From Bacteroidota bacterium (GTDB lineage: Bacteria; Bacteroidota; Bacteroidia; Bacteroidales; Paludibacteraceae), in assembly GCA_022708505.1 (NCBI GenBank), contig JAKIYP010000019.1:1-34963 (forward strand): 34,963 nt of DNA, in the 5' to 3' direction. Shown here in pieces: positions 15,947-24,273 of the stretch. The notes under the pieces were generated by a model. That model saw only the letters and a list, made by a program, of their open reading frames with translations. It was not told the origin of the DNA and did no database searches. Position 1 is the stretch's first letter. The number at the start of each line of letters is the position of its first letter. The position numbers were made by a program, and so were the translations under genes.

Positions 15947-17263
15947 ATGGACGAATTGATCAAAATACTGCCTGAAGAGCTGGTAACATTTGTTCTCACC
16001 ACTCTTTTTTCTCTACTGATAGGATTATCCCAACTGAAATTTCAGCTTAAACACGATGAGGACAAAGGAGGCGTTACATCGTTCGGTACCGACCGGACTT
16101 TTACTTTCATCGGGATTCTTGGCTACATACTGTATATGCTTGAACCGAAAAATTTTACTTTGTTTATAGGTGGCGGACTTGCTTTGATTGTATTATTGGG
16201 ATTAAACTATGTCACGAAAGCATGGAAACATGCAGATTTCGGCATGACAACCATTTCCATCGCCCTCATTACTTATTGCTTGGCTCCGGTCATCGTAACA
16301 CAACCCCTTTGGTTCTCACTAACTATCGTGGTACTGATTCTTATGCTGACGGAGATGAAACCTACCTTCAAACGCTTCGCCAATAAAATGAGAAACGACG
16401 AATTAATCATTCTCGCCAAGTTTCTTGCTATCAGTGGCATTATCTTGCCTATCTTACCTGATAATATCTTAATTGAGGGCACAAAACTTACTCCTTATTC
16501 AATCTGGCTGGCTACAGTTGTAGTATCGGGCATCTCTTATGCTTCATACCTGCTTAAAAGATATGTTTTTAAATCATCGGGAATATTCATTTCCGGACTG
16601 ATTGGAGGTTTATACAGCAGTACTGCCACCATCACACTTTTAGCCAAAGATGCGAAAACTGCCCCAGAAGCTAAATTATCAAAATATGCCGGCTCAATGG
16701 TCATCGCAAAAAGTATGATGTTCCTGAAATTCATGATTTTAATCTATATATTCAGTAAGGAAATATTCATGCTAATTTACCCTTATCTTATTTTTTTAAC
16801 GCTGGCATCCGCCTTTATTTCCTGGCTTATTTACCGTAAATCCATTAACAACGAGGCAAAAACCACCGAAGGAGAACACGATGATAAGGATTACAAAAAT
16901 CCATTGGAATTTAAAGTGGCACTAATATTCGCGGCGTTATTTGTTTTCTTCACAATAATAACCACATACACGATTCGATATACAGGAAACAGTGGGCTAA
17001 CGATATTGTCATTATTAAGCGGACTAAGCGACATTACGCCTTTCGTACTTAACTTATTACAGAACGTTGCAGAAATACCAAGGCAAATAGTGGTTATTGC
17101 AGTTTTATTGGCCATGCTCAGCAATACAGCCGTTTCCATGTTTTACATCTATTTTTTCTCCGGACAACGGATGGATTTACAGAAGAAAGTCTTATGGGTA
17201 TTTCTGGCAATCGTCATCCTGACAGGCATTGCCGCCGGAATTATGTATTTGTTTACCACCTGA
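15947..17263 (+). CDS. MgtC/SapB-like membrane protein with DUF4010-type C-terminus
   Basis: The 438-residue polytopic inner-membrane protein has roughly ten to twelve hydrophobic segments. The N-terminal part has an MgtC/SapB-like pattern: an LLIGLSQLKF segment, then GTDRTFTFIGILGYI, which corresponds to the GLRTFALVGLLG block of the family. The C-terminal half (GIFISGLIGGLYSSTATITLLA and following helices) looks like the DUF4010 domain often fused to it. The family's function is not settled. MgtC itself affects magnesium-limited growth and ATP synthase activity, which should not be transferred to this protein. It has its own promoter and a 63-bp gap to the next gene. Confidence 0.75.
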   Translation: MDELIKILPEELVTFVLTTLFSLLIGLSQLKFQLKHDEDKGGVTSFGTDRTFTFIGILGYILYMLEPKNFTLFIGGGLALIVLLGLNYVTKAWKHADFGMTTISIALITYCLAPVIVTQPLWFSLTIVVLILMLTEMKPTFKRFANKMRNDELIILAKFLAISGIILPILPDNILIEGTKLTPYSIWLATVVVSGISYASYLLKRYVFKSSGIFISGLIGGLYSSTATITLLAKDAKTAPEAKLSKYAGSMVIAKSMMFLKFMILIYIFSKEIFMLIYPYLIFLTLASAFISWLIYRKSINNEAKTTEGEHDDKDYKNPLEFKVALIFAALFVFFTIITTYTIRYTGNSGLTILSLLSGLSDITPFVLNLLQNVAEIPRQIVVIAVLLAMLSNTAVSMFYIYFFSGQRMDLQKKVLWVFLAIVILTGIAAGIMYLFTT

Positions 17264-17295
17264 TAAATACATCGATTCTTTTAATAATTTTTTCG

Positions 17296-17303
17296 TACAT
17301 TTG
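17296..17303 (+). promoter_or_regulatory. Candidate -7 box ahead of the thiamine-binding-like gene
   Basis: TACATTTG matches TAnnTTTG and would give a leader of about 17 nt. No TTTG box is present at the expected distance. It may drive the three-gene run ending with marC. Confidence 0.45.
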
Positions 17304-17326
17304 TACATTATTTTTATTCATATAAA

Positions 17327-17620
17327 ATGCAAAACACCGTCAACATCGCCCTGCAGATCCTGCCGGCATCCAAAGATAAACACCCGTACACCCTTGTGGA
17401 TGAAGCCATCAGCATCATCGAAAACTCCGGATTGAAATACCGCGTAACGCCTTTTGAAACCGTGATGGAAGGAAGTTATGATGAAATCATGGAAGTGGTA
17501 AAAAAAGCGCAGGAAGCTTGCTATGCCGCTGGAGCAGACAGCCTGATGACTTACCTGAAAATCCAGAGTGCAAAAACTGATGTATGTATCGAGGATAAAA
17601 TGGAAAAATACGATATCTGA
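17327..17620 (+). CDS. Thiamine-binding-like protein (MTH1187/YkoF-type, DUF77)
   Basis: This 97-residue cytoplasmic protein has the small alpha-beta fold pattern of the MTH1187/YqgV family: NIALQILP at the start, YTLVDEAISIIENSGLKYRVTPFETVMEG in the middle, then a helix. The family binds thiamine or related ligands in characterised members. The partial motif TPFETVMEGSYDEIMEVV is the family hallmark. No thiamine transporter or TPP riboswitch is nearby, so the ligand cannot be inferred from context. The glycosyltransferase gene begins 20 bp downstream and is probably co-transcribed. Confidence 0.8.
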   Translation: MQNTVNIALQILPASKDKHPYTLVDEAISIIENSGLKYRVTPFETVMEGSYDEIMEVVKKAQEACYAAGADSLMTYLKIQSAKTDVCIEDKMEKYDI

Positions 17621-17640
17621 TTACATCTAAGCTGCTTACC

Positions 17641-18444
17641 ATGCTGCATGTTTCTATCGTCATATATAAACATCTGTACAGCGAAACTGAATCGCTGATT
17701 CATGTTTTACGGGAATCGGAAGTCGTTGAAAAAATTTACATCATCGACAACTCACCTGTTCCTTCCTGTGATTTTAAGCAGGAGGGACTCACCTATATCT
17801 TCACAGGAAAAAATATCGGCTATGGTGCGGCACATAACATCGCGCTACGGAAAACGATAGCTGCCGGCGTTCCCTATCATTTGGTTGTAAATCCCGATAT
17901 TACCATGGATGCGCATATCCTGAAAGAAATGGTGGAATACCTGGAACAAAACACGGACATCGGCCACCTGATGCCAAAAATTGTTTATCCCTCGGGCGAA
18001 ACACAATACTTATGCAAACTTATCCCGGCTCCTTCAGATTTGATTTTCAGAAGGTTTCTCCCAAAGAAGTGGACTGAAAAACGCATGTACCGGTTCGAAA
18101 TGCGTAATACAGGATACGATAAAATCATGGATATTCCTTATCTTTCGGGTTGTTTCATGCTGCTCAGAACAGAAGCCCTTAAAAAGGCCGGTTTATTTGA
18201 TGAACGTTTTTTCCTGTATCCGGAAGATATCGATTTAACACGCAGGATTGGAATTCATTACAGAACCGTTTTTTATCCCCGGGTTTCAGTCGTTCATCAT
18301 CATGCGCAGGAATCCTATAAAAGTCTTTACATGATGCTTGTTCATAGCTGGAATTTGACGAAATATTTCAACAAATGGGGATGGTTTTTTGATAAACAAA
18401 GAAAAGAAATCAATCAGCAATACATTAAAAAATACAACTTATGA
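17641..18444 (+). CDS. Family 2 glycosyltransferase, rhamnosyltransferase-like
   Basis: The 267-residue GT-A enzyme starts with VSIVIYKH and has YIIDNSP followed by GKNIGYGAAHNIALR, the nucleotide-binding block of WbbL/RfbF-type transferases. The metal-binding motif is VVNPDI, in place of DxD. LSGCFMLLRTEALKKAGLFDERFFLYPEDIDLTRRI is the acceptor-side motif shared by dTDP-rhamnose and similar transferases. It has no membrane segment, so it should act at the inner face of the membrane on a lipid-linked or nascent glycan. The donor is not determined by the sequence. Its stop overlaps the marC start as ATGA, implying translational coupling. Confidence 0.85.
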   Translation: MLHVSIVIYKHLYSETESLIHVLRESEVVEKIYIIDNSPVPSCDFKQEGLTYIFTGKNIGYGAAHNIALRKTIAAGVPYHLVVNPDITMDAHILKEMVEYLEQNTDIGHLMPKIVYPSGETQYLCKLIPAPSDLIFRRFLPKKWTEKRMYRFEMRNTGYDKIMDIPYLSGCFMLLRTEALKKAGLFDERFFLYPEDIDLTRRIGIHYRTVFYPRVSVVHHHAQESYKSLYMMLVHSWNLTKYFNKWGWFFDKQRKEINQQYIKKYNL

Positions 18445-19019
18445 ACTTCAGTTTTGTGGAAATTACAAGTGCTTTCATGGTACTCTTTGCCATTATCGAC
18501 ATTTTGGGTTCAATCCCCATTATTCTGAATATCAAAAAGAAGGACAAAAATATTTATGCATTCTGGGCCAGTTTAATCGCCCTCGTTATTTTAATTTTGT
18601 TTTTATTCACCGGAGAAGGTATCCTGAAATTGTTCAGTGTTGACATCCAGTCATTCGCTGTTGCAGGAGCGTTAATCATATTCATCTTCGCCATTGAAAT
18701 GATTTTAGATATCGAGATTTTCCGCAACAACGGGCCCAAAAACACTTCTTCTTTTATTCCGTTGGCTTTTCCATTGATTGCGGGCCCGGGGTCATTTACT
18801 ACCTTGCTGTCACTACGTGCCGAATATCAGATTGAAAATATTATTGTTGCCTTGGTATTGAACTTAGCCTTCGTGTACCTGGTGCTAAAATCGACCAATC
18901 GCATTGAAAGATTATTCGGAGAGGCCGGCATTTACATTCTACGTAAATTCTTCGGTATCATCCTGTTGGCAATCGCAGTAAAACTGTTTACCACAAATTT
19001 GAATCACCTGCTTCAATAG
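18441..19019 (+). CDS. MarC family integral membrane protein
   Basis: The 192-residue protein has six predicted membrane helices and the family pattern FAIIDILGSIPIIL near the N-terminus and PLAFPLIAGPGSFTTLL in the middle. This matches MarC/UPF0056, whose function is unknown despite the historical name linked to multiple antibiotic resistance. It is coupled to the preceding glycosyltransferase by a 4-bp overlap. Its 3' end overlaps the convergent purM gene by 7 bp, and no terminator lies between them. Confidence 0.88.
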   Translation: MNFSFVEITSAFMVLFAIIDILGSIPIILNIKKKDKNIYAFWASLIALVILILFLFTGEGILKLFSVDIQSFAVAGALIIFIFAIEMILDIEIFRNNGPKNTSSFIPLAFPLIAGPGSFTTLLSLRAEYQIENIIVALVLNLAFVYLVLKSTNRIERLFGEAGIYILRKFFGIILLAIAVKLFTTNLNHLLQ

Positions 19020-20179
19020 TGGAATGTTCCAAACGGACTTTCGATGATCAGCTCTTTTTGTCCGGATTGCTCTACATATCCGACAATTTGAGCCTCAATA
19101 TTGAATGAACGGGAGATTTCGATGACCTGGCTTGCCTGTTCCGCTGGCAGGTAAATTTCCATGCGATGTCCCATATTGAACACTTTATACATCTCTTTCC
19201 AGTCGGTTTTGGATTCCTGCTGAATTAGCTGGAACAAAGGCGGAACAGGAAAGAGATTGTTTTTCACCACCCTGAGTTGATCGACAAAATGCAGAATTTT
19301 GGTTTGTGCTCCTCCTGAACAATGCACCATGCCATGAATAAACGGACGTAATTCGGCCAGTATTTTTTTGATGACCGGCGCATAGGTGCGTGTAGGCGAA
19401 AGCACTAATTTACCGGCATCCAAACCGGTTTCAGCAATCATATCAGTTAATTTACACGAACCTGAATACGCTAAATCTCCCGGAATATCAGGATTGTAGC
19501 TCTCCGGGTATTTTTCAGTCAGGTAATTGGCGAATACATCATGACGGGCCGAGGTCAGTCCGTTGCTCCCCATCCCCCCGTTGTATTCCTTTTCATAAGT
19601 TGCTTGTCCCGATGAAGATAAACCGACAATCACGTCACCCGGACGGATATTCGCATTGTCAATCACATCAGCACGTTTCATGCGACAAGTAACGGTGCTG
19701 TCGACAATGATGGTACGCACCAAATCGCCCACATCGGCCGTTTCACCTCCGGTGGGATAGATATTTACCCCCATGGCGGCAAGTTCCCCGACCAATTCAT
19801 TGGTTCCATTGATAATGGCTGATATCACTTCTCCCGGAATGAGGTTTTTATTGCGACCAATGGTCGATGAAAGCAAGATATTATCCGTAGCCCCCACACA
19901 AAGCAAATCATCAATATTCATAATCAGCGCATCCTGTGCAATGCCCTTCCACACATTCAAATCTCCGGTCTCCTTCCAATAAATATAGGCTAATGAAGAT
20001 TTTGTGCCAGCCCCATCAGCATGCATGATATTGCAATACGCAGGATCATTACCCAGAAAATCAGGGACTATCTTGCAGAAAGCCTTAGGATAAAGTCCTT
20101 TATCAATGTTTTTGATTGCATTGTGTACATCTTCTTTCGATGCTGAAACTCCACGCTGATTGTATCTTTGATCACTCAT
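19013..20179 (-). CDS. purM: Phosphoribosylformylglycinamidine cyclo-ligase (AIR synthase)
   Basis: PurM closes the imidazole ring, converting FGAM and ATP to AIR in purine synthesis. The 388-residue protein is the divergent Bacteroidota form. It begins SDQRYNQRGVSASKEDVHNAI and carries HADGAGTKSSLAY, the equivalent of the D-G-V-G-T-K block. QDALIMNIDDLLCVGA binds ATP and metal, and GGETADVGDLV follows. GLSSSGQATYEKEYNGGMGSNGLTSAR contains the SGxHSNG-like loop. The C-terminal AIRS domain ends with GHRMEIYLPAE. It is longer than the 345-residue enteric enzyme. Upstream lies 107 bp with a 14-bp repeat array and no clear promoter. Confidence 0.92.
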   Translation of the reverse strand: MSDQRYNQRGVSASKEDVHNAIKNIDKGLYPKAFCKIVPDFLGNDPAYCNIMHADGAGTKSSLAYIYWKETGDLNVWKGIAQDALIMNIDDLLCVGATDNILLSSTIGRNKNLIPGEVISAIINGTNELVGELAAMGVNIYPTGGETADVGDLVRTIIVDSTVTCRMKRADVIDNANIRPGDVIVGLSSSGQATYEKEYNGGMGSNGLTSARHDVFANYLTEKYPESYNPDIPGDLAYSGSCKLTDMIAETGLDAGKLVLSPTRTYAPVIKKILAELRPFIHGMVHCSGGAQTKILHFVDQLRVVKNNLFPVPPLFQLIQQESKTDWKEMYKVFNMGHRMEIYLPAEQASQVIEISRSFNIEAQIVGYVEQSGQKELIIESPFGTFHY

Positions 20180-20266
20180 ATATAATTATTTAATAATTTT
20201 AAACCACAAAAGGCACAAAAGGAGGCAAAAGAAAAAAAATATTTATTCGTTAGACTACCAATTTAT

Positions 20267-20301
20267 CCGCTCTCAGTTTTCCGCTTTCAGTTTTCCGCTT
20301 T
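20267..20301. repeat. 14-bp tandem repeat at the malQ stop
   Basis: Two units of CCGCT(C/T)TCAGTTTT (20267-20280 and 20281-20294) and a partial third overlap the malQ stop codon (20287-20289) and encode its last residues. The unit is twice 7 bp and carries TGA on the minus strand. The rest of the purM-malQ gap (20180-20266) is AT-rich, with a degenerate CACAAAAGG direct repeat around 20203-20226. Confidence 0.75.
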
Positions 20302-22986
20302 ATTCGCTCTTCCACTATCTTCAATCACCTTCCTGATTCTTTCATTCAAGGAATTCAGTTTCAGCAAGTCCTCCAAACTGATATGCATACGGTAACACCA
20401 GAAGTTCCGGGGGTTAGCAGGCACATTAATCCGTTCTGCTTCCGGATTTTCATGGGCATATCTGCCATCAATAGCTAACCAATCCTGCCATGGTAAAATT
20501 ACCAACATAGCATTCGATTCCAAATGCTGATTAATAATTCTCTCTGCAATCCACGGCTCACATTGCTCGGGAGCGACACCCTGTATTCCGAGCGCTTTGT
20601 TGTAAAAACGCTGTGTTATGTTTCTATCCTCAAGCCACCAGGCCCTGATTGGATTCATGTCGTGTGTCGAAGTTGTACAAACCGACCGGTACGGTGCATC
20701 CTGAGGCATGGCAAATTCATGGTGTGGTTTTTTCGGCATACGTTGAATCTCCAGGCTCAGAATTTCCAGTTTGTTCATCACATCTGGCACAGAATCGGGC
20801 ACCATACCCAGATCCTCGCCGCAGACCAACATATCGGTTGAAGCAATCAATGCCGGTAATTTTTTCATTGCCTGTTCTTTCCAGAAAGCATTGTGCCGGT
20901 GGTAATAATAATCAACATAAATACCGTCCAGCAGACGACGGGTTTCGTCGGGTAAATCACGGAAAGTGGCCGAACTGTGCATCGATATCCGCGGATGGAA
21001 TTTATCCGGCTGCCGGGTATCTCGTATGAAAAGAACTTCACAATGAAGCATATACAAACCATCCCTGATCATCACCTCTTTGGTCCCGAAATTATAACCC
21101 AGCGAAGCAAAATAGGCTTCAACCTTTTTCTGGGTATCAAATGCCGGTTTGAATTTGTAGTTTTGCCAGCCGTCCTGATCAAAGTACTCCCGAAGGACAT
21201 CGGCTGTATATTTTCCGAAAGTTGCATGCAACACATGTTCTCTCAGGTAAGGCTTCAGAAAACGATTTTCGTCCCAGTACAAACCCTTCTTCTGTAACTC
21301 TTCCACCGTAAACGGAAGAGAAGGACTGAAACTGCCCGTCAATCCCCATACATCCTGTTGAGGGATTTCCCATATCCTGAAAAATCCGAGTATATGGTCA
21401 ATCCGGTAAGCATCAAAATACTCCGCCAGTTTCTGAAAACGTTTAATCCACCAGCGGTAATTATCTTTTTCCATGAGTTCCCAGTTATAGGTAGGGAAAC
21501 CCCAGTTCTGACCAGTTGCTGAAAAGTCATCCGGCGGTGCTCCGGCCTGCATACTGGTATTGAACATCTCCGGCTCCATCCAGGCGTCTACACTTCGCGG
21601 ACTCACACCAATCGGTATATCACCTTTAATGGTAATTCCCTGACTGCGGGCGTAATCATGCACTTCAGTCAGTTGTTTATTGAGATGAAACTGAACAAAA
21701 TAAAACAGGGCAATTTCGTCATAAAAATCACTCCCGGGAGCAGCCAACTCTTCAATTTCAGCCGCATTGTATTGACTCTTTTCTGGCCATTTAGAAAACT
21801 CTGGAGTTCCATATTTATCCCTCAGATAAGAAAAAACGGCATACGGAACAAGCCAGGATTTATTTTGCTGAAAAAAGAGTTTGTATTCTTCCGAACTGAA
21901 AAGCTTTTTAGATGAATCCTGATAAACTTCTTTACAGAATTCCCATTTCACATTCATCACATTCTGATAATCCGAAAAGGATTTGGCATTCAGCGCTTTT
22001 TTTTGTTCAGCATAATAAGCCTTGCGAACCGGATCCTTTATTTTCCCAACAGCATCCAGATGCAAATAAATGGGATGCAAGGCATACACCGAAACCGCAT
22101 TATAAGGATAAGAATCATAATTACTGTGATACAGGATGGTATCGTTGATGGGAAGCGTTTGTATCATTTGCTGGCCAGTAAGTTTTGCCCAGTCAATCAT
22201 CAGTTTCAGATCATAAAACTCACCGGTTCCGAAACTTTTTTTACTTCTCAGCGAAAAAACCGGGATAGCGACCCCGGCTCCTCTCCAGGAAGGAATGGTA
22301 CGCATAAAATTTTCATCGGTCACAACATGAAAACCTTCTCCCGAAAGTTTGTCAACTTTCCGGTTTGGTCCCCCACCCCATGCCAAGACTTCATCCGTAG
22401 CTGTATCAACAATAAGATATTTGTATTCCAACGGGAACTTTATCTTACCCGTTTCCATATAAACCGACCAAACCGGATAATTTGACTCATCAAGTCTGAC
22501 TTTTCTGTTTACATCCCAGTTCCCCAGAAAATCCTGATTTCCAACAATGGCAAAATGCCTCCCCGGTTCCATCTGTTGACAAAATAGCTGCAAGCGAAAA
22601 TTGCCCCTTTCAGGCTGATCTGACTTTAGGAGTTCGCGTTTAAAATAACAATCCCTGAATACTGTGGTGGAAAAAGGACTTTCTCCGAATGAATCCCGCC
22701 AGGAATCGTGTAAAAACACCTGTTTTTGTCCTGAAGGCAAGCGAACTTCCCTCATCTCACCCGATTCACGGATAAATTCACCGGAATTATCCAGTAGTTC
22801 GTATTGATAATGAAGGAAAGTAATCCGGTCATCAAGAGTCAGTTCTTTTTTCCAGTAAAAATGCTGATTGCAATGCATTTCATGGGAAACGACACGTATA
22901 TCTCCGGATTCACCCGTTTCTTTCAGTAGTAATTGAATCTTACCACCCCATTGGGTTACAAAATGTATGTTGAATGTTATTAACAT
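20287..22986 (-). CDS. malQ: 4-alpha-glucanotransferase (amylomaltase, GH77) with N-terminal starch-binding domains
   Basis: The enzyme transfers alpha-1,4-glucan segments between maltodextrins. The 899-residue protein has two N-terminal CBM20-like domains (about 1-105 and 125-230; the second contains FAIVGNQDFLGNWD). The GH77 barrel starts with AGVAIPVFSLRSKKSFGTGEF. Catalytic residues are visible: nucleophile D530 in AYRIDHILGFFR, acid-base E724 in VCGEDLGMVP and the stabilising D776 in TSTHDMNP. The layout matches plant DPE2 and many Bacteroidota enzymes, and is longer than the roughly 690-residue enteric MalQ. There is no signal peptide, so it is cytoplasmic. The end of the gene (RANKAEN) is repeat-encoded. 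No other glycogen or sus genes are in the window. Confidence 0.95.
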   Translation of the reverse strand: MLITFNIHFVTQWGGKIQLLLKETGESGDIRVVSHEMHCNQHFYWKKELTLDDRITFLHYQYELLDNSGEFIRESGEMREVRLPSGQKQVFLHDSWRDSFGESPFSTTVFRDCYFKRELLKSDQPERGNFRLQLFCQQMEPGRHFAIVGNQDFLGNWDVNRKVRLDESNYPVWSVYMETGKIKFPLEYKYLIVDTATDEVLAWGGGPNRKVDKLSGEGFHVVTDENFMRTIPSWRGAGVAIPVFSLRSKKSFGTGEFYDLKLMIDWAKLTGQQMIQTLPINDTILYHSNYDSYPYNAVSVYALHPIYLHLDAVGKIKDPVRKAYYAEQKKALNAKSFSDYQNVMNVKWEFCKEVYQDSSKKLFSSEEYKLFFQQNKSWLVPYAVFSYLRDKYGTPEFSKWPEKSQYNAAEIEELAAPGSDFYDEIALFYFVQFHLNKQLTEVHDYARSQGITIKGDIPIGVSPRSVDAWMEPEMFNTSMQAGAPPDDFSATGQNWGFPTYNWELMEKDNYRWWIKRFQKLAEYFDAYRIDHILGFFRIWEIPQQDVWGLTGSFSPSLPFTVEELQKKGLYWDENRFLKPYLREHVLHATFGKYTADVLREYFDQDGWQNYKFKPAFDTQKKVEAYFASLGYNFGTKEVMIRDGLYMLHCEVLFIRDTRQPDKFHPRISMHSSATFRDLPDETRRLLDGIYVDYYYHRHNAFWKEQAMKKLPALIASTDMLVCGEDLGMVPDSVPDVMNKLEILSLEIQRMPKKPHHEFAMPQDAPYRSVCTTSTHDMNPIRAWWLEDRNITQRFYNKALGIQGVAPEQCEPWIAERIINQHLESNAMLVILPWQDWLAIDGRYAHENPEAERINVPANPRNFWCYRMHISLEDLLKLNSLNERIRKVIEDSGRANKAEN

Positions 22987-23008
22987 GTTATACTGTTTAT
23001 TATGCCAG

Positions 23009-23016
23009 CAAAGTTA
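23009..23016 (-). promoter_or_regulatory. Candidate -7 box for malQ
   Basis: TAACTTTG on the minus strand matches TAnnTTTG and would give a 16-nt leader. No TTTG is found 19-21 nt upstream. The remaining bases between here and the tRNA (23017-23106) hold no recognisable gene. Confidence 0.45.
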
Positions 23017-23106
23017 CTAAAATAACAGGCATATTGACATGTATGTAAACCTAAAACCACTGAAACATCCGAAAACGTTTGCTTTAAAAACATCATCTTA
23101 AACGAT

Positions 23107-23146
23107 GAAGGATGTCTAAAAGCCTGCGACTTAATAGACATCCTTC
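23107..23146 (-). terminator. Hairpin downstream of tRNA-Cys
   Basis: Perfect 12-bp arms GAAGGATGTCTA and TAGACATCCTTC flank a 16-nt loop, starting 5 bp after the tRNA 3' end on the minus strand. The following sequence has only a short T-run (CGTTT). It may be a terminator or a processing element. Confidence 0.55.
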
Positions 23147-23150
23147 TTTG

Positions 23151-23221
23151 AGGTACTTGGCGGATTCGAACCGCCGTAGACGGTTTTGCAGACCGGTGCC
23201 TAACCACTCGGCCAAAGTACC
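23151..23221 (-). tRNA. tRNA-Cys (GCA)
   Basis: The 71-nt minus-strand gene folds as a cloverleaf. The 7-bp acceptor stem is GGTACTT with AAGTACC, and the discriminator base is U, the identity element for cysteine. The D arm contains GAGTGGTTAGGC. The anticodon stem CCGGT/ACCG-type presents loop CTGCAAA with anticodon GCA (23187-23189). The T arm has GGTTCGAATCC. CCA is not encoded. A perfect promoter lies just upstream. Confidence 0.95.
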
Positions 23222-23237
23222 CTTTGTTTTTGGTTTG

Positions 23238-23268
23238 CAAAGATAATGTAATTTTTTTATGTGACAAA
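23238..23268 (-). promoter_or_regulatory. tRNA-Cys promoter
   Basis: TTTG (23265-23268), 19 nt and TATCTTTG (23238-23245) on the minus strand match the consensus fully. Transcription would start near 23231, about 10 nt before the mature tRNA. Confidence 0.8.
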
Positions 23269-23311
23269 TAGAAAAATCCACTGTTTGATGTTTTACGGGG
23301 TGCAAAACAAC

Positions 23312-23354
23312 AATAATACCGGTAATGAATTCAGAATCAATTACCGGTATTATT
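23312..23354 (-). terminator. Terminator of the ECF sigma operon
   Basis: Perfect 15-bp arms AATAATACCGGTAAT and its complement enclose a 13-nt loop. TGTTGTTTTG follows on the minus strand. It lies 23 bp after the periplasmic protein gene and ends that unit. Confidence 0.8.
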
Positions 23355-23376
23355 ATCTCAACATTACAAAACTTAT

Positions 23377-23838
23377 TTATTGCTGTTGTTTTGGTCCACG
23401 ATGCTGACCCGGAACCTTTTGCATTAATTCTCTCTTGTATGATTTTTCGGCCAAAAGTAAACGGTTGATAGTTTGTGCCGGTAATATTTTCTTTAATTTT
23501 ATGTAATATTTTTGTTGAATCCGGGCATTATCCAACTCGAAATTTACCATGGCATCGTTAATTGCTTCGTAATTTGTGCCTGATATTTCAGATTTTCGGC
23601 GATTATCCCTGAAAACATCCCTGTATTTTTCAAGCAAATCCCACAATTCAAGTTCTGTTTCCATAAACACTGGCTCAACCTTTTGTATATCAGCATCCGA
23701 CAATCTCGATTTTTCAATTACAAAAGTCCATTTTTTATTGATGACATCATCCTTAGAAAAGCGTGGACCTCTTTCCTGTCCAACTAATCCGCCAAAAAAT
23801 AAAACCAAAACGCTTAACAATATTATTTTCTTTTCCAT
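23377..23838 (-). CDS. Small periplasmic protein of the Spy/CpxP-like type
   Basis: The start MEKKIILLSVLVLFFGGLVGQ is a clear signal peptide, and a longer frame from 23883 is less likely. The mature part of about 133 residues is highly charged and helical. It contains DADIQKVEPVFMETELELWDLLEKYRDVFRD (given in part) and KYYIKLKKILPAQTINRLL, where the LPAQ step resembles the LTxxQ motif of Spy and CpxP. The C-terminus is basic and ends QHRGPKQQQ. It is the last gene of a sigma factor, anchored protein and periplasmic protein series. A role in sensing envelope stress for the sigma factor is inferred from this context only. Confidence 0.65.
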   Translation of the reverse strand: MEKKIILLSVLVLFFGGLVGQERGPRFSKDDVINKKWTFVIEKSRLSDADIQKVEPVFMETELELWDLLEKYRDVFRDNRRKSEISGTNYEAINDAMVNFELDNARIQQKYYIKLKKILPAQTINRLLLAEKSYKRELMQKVPGQHRGPKQQQ

Positions 23839-23860
23839 ACAATCATGATTTTTTTTCAGA

Positions 23861-24187
23861 TTATTCATTATCATCCGACTCAACCGGATAGTAGTCCAAC
23901 ATGACTGTTTGGTCTATCTGAGACATCACATACATTTCATACAAATCAGCATCCATCTTCCTGTTATTTTGATAAACAACATAGAACACATTGCCCATGA
24001 GAAACAAGCCGACGAACATGGCTGCCAGATAGAACCAGGGCTTCAATAACTTTTTCGCTGAAAGTCTGTCTTTAGCAATCTTCGTGTCTATTTCAGCAGC
24101 AAAACTTTCGAAATAGTTTTCCGGCACTGTAAAGGGATTTCTGTTGCCGGTTTCTTTCAATATTTTATGTAATTCTTTATCCATCAT
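23861..24187 (-). CDS. Single-pass membrane protein, candidate anti-sigma factor
   Basis: The 108-residue protein has an N-terminal cytoplasmic part with NPFTVPENYFESFAAEI, a pattern common in small proteins beside sigma factors in this phylum. One membrane span follows (PWFYLAAMFVGLFLMGNVFYVVY, about 50-72). The short acidic tail (VESDDNE) is presumably periplasmic. The topology and position directly after an ECF sigma factor suggest an anti-sigma factor. It has no zinc-binding HxxxCxxC motif, so it is not a standard ZAS protein. Two adjacent ATGs begin the frame. Confidence 0.6.
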   Translation of the reverse strand: MMDKELHKILKETGNRNPFTVPENYFESFAAEIDTKIAKDRLSAKKLLKPWFYLAAMFVGLFLMGNVFYVVYQNNRKMDADLYEMYVMSQIDQTVMLDYYPVESDDNE

Positions 24188-24273
24188 AATTTTAATACGT
24201 ACATTTAGACTTTTAATATATCAAAAGGTTTAATTTCTGAAACGTTAAAGTGATTCATCTGCCGGATAATTGT

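Noticed and set aside
20203-20226. Degenerate CACAAAAGG repeat upstream of purM as an operator
   Set aside because: It looks like simple intergenic repeat sequence without dyad symmetry, and no regulator is suggested by context.
23073-23080. AAACGTTT palindrome upstream of malQ, like a LacI-family operator core
   Set aside because: Only 8 bp are symmetric, it lies about 40 bp beyond the expected promoter, and no LacI-type regulator or second site is present.
23093-23305. Two minus-strand open frames across the tRNA region
   Set aside because: They run through tRNA-Cys and its promoter and terminator, so they are not genes.
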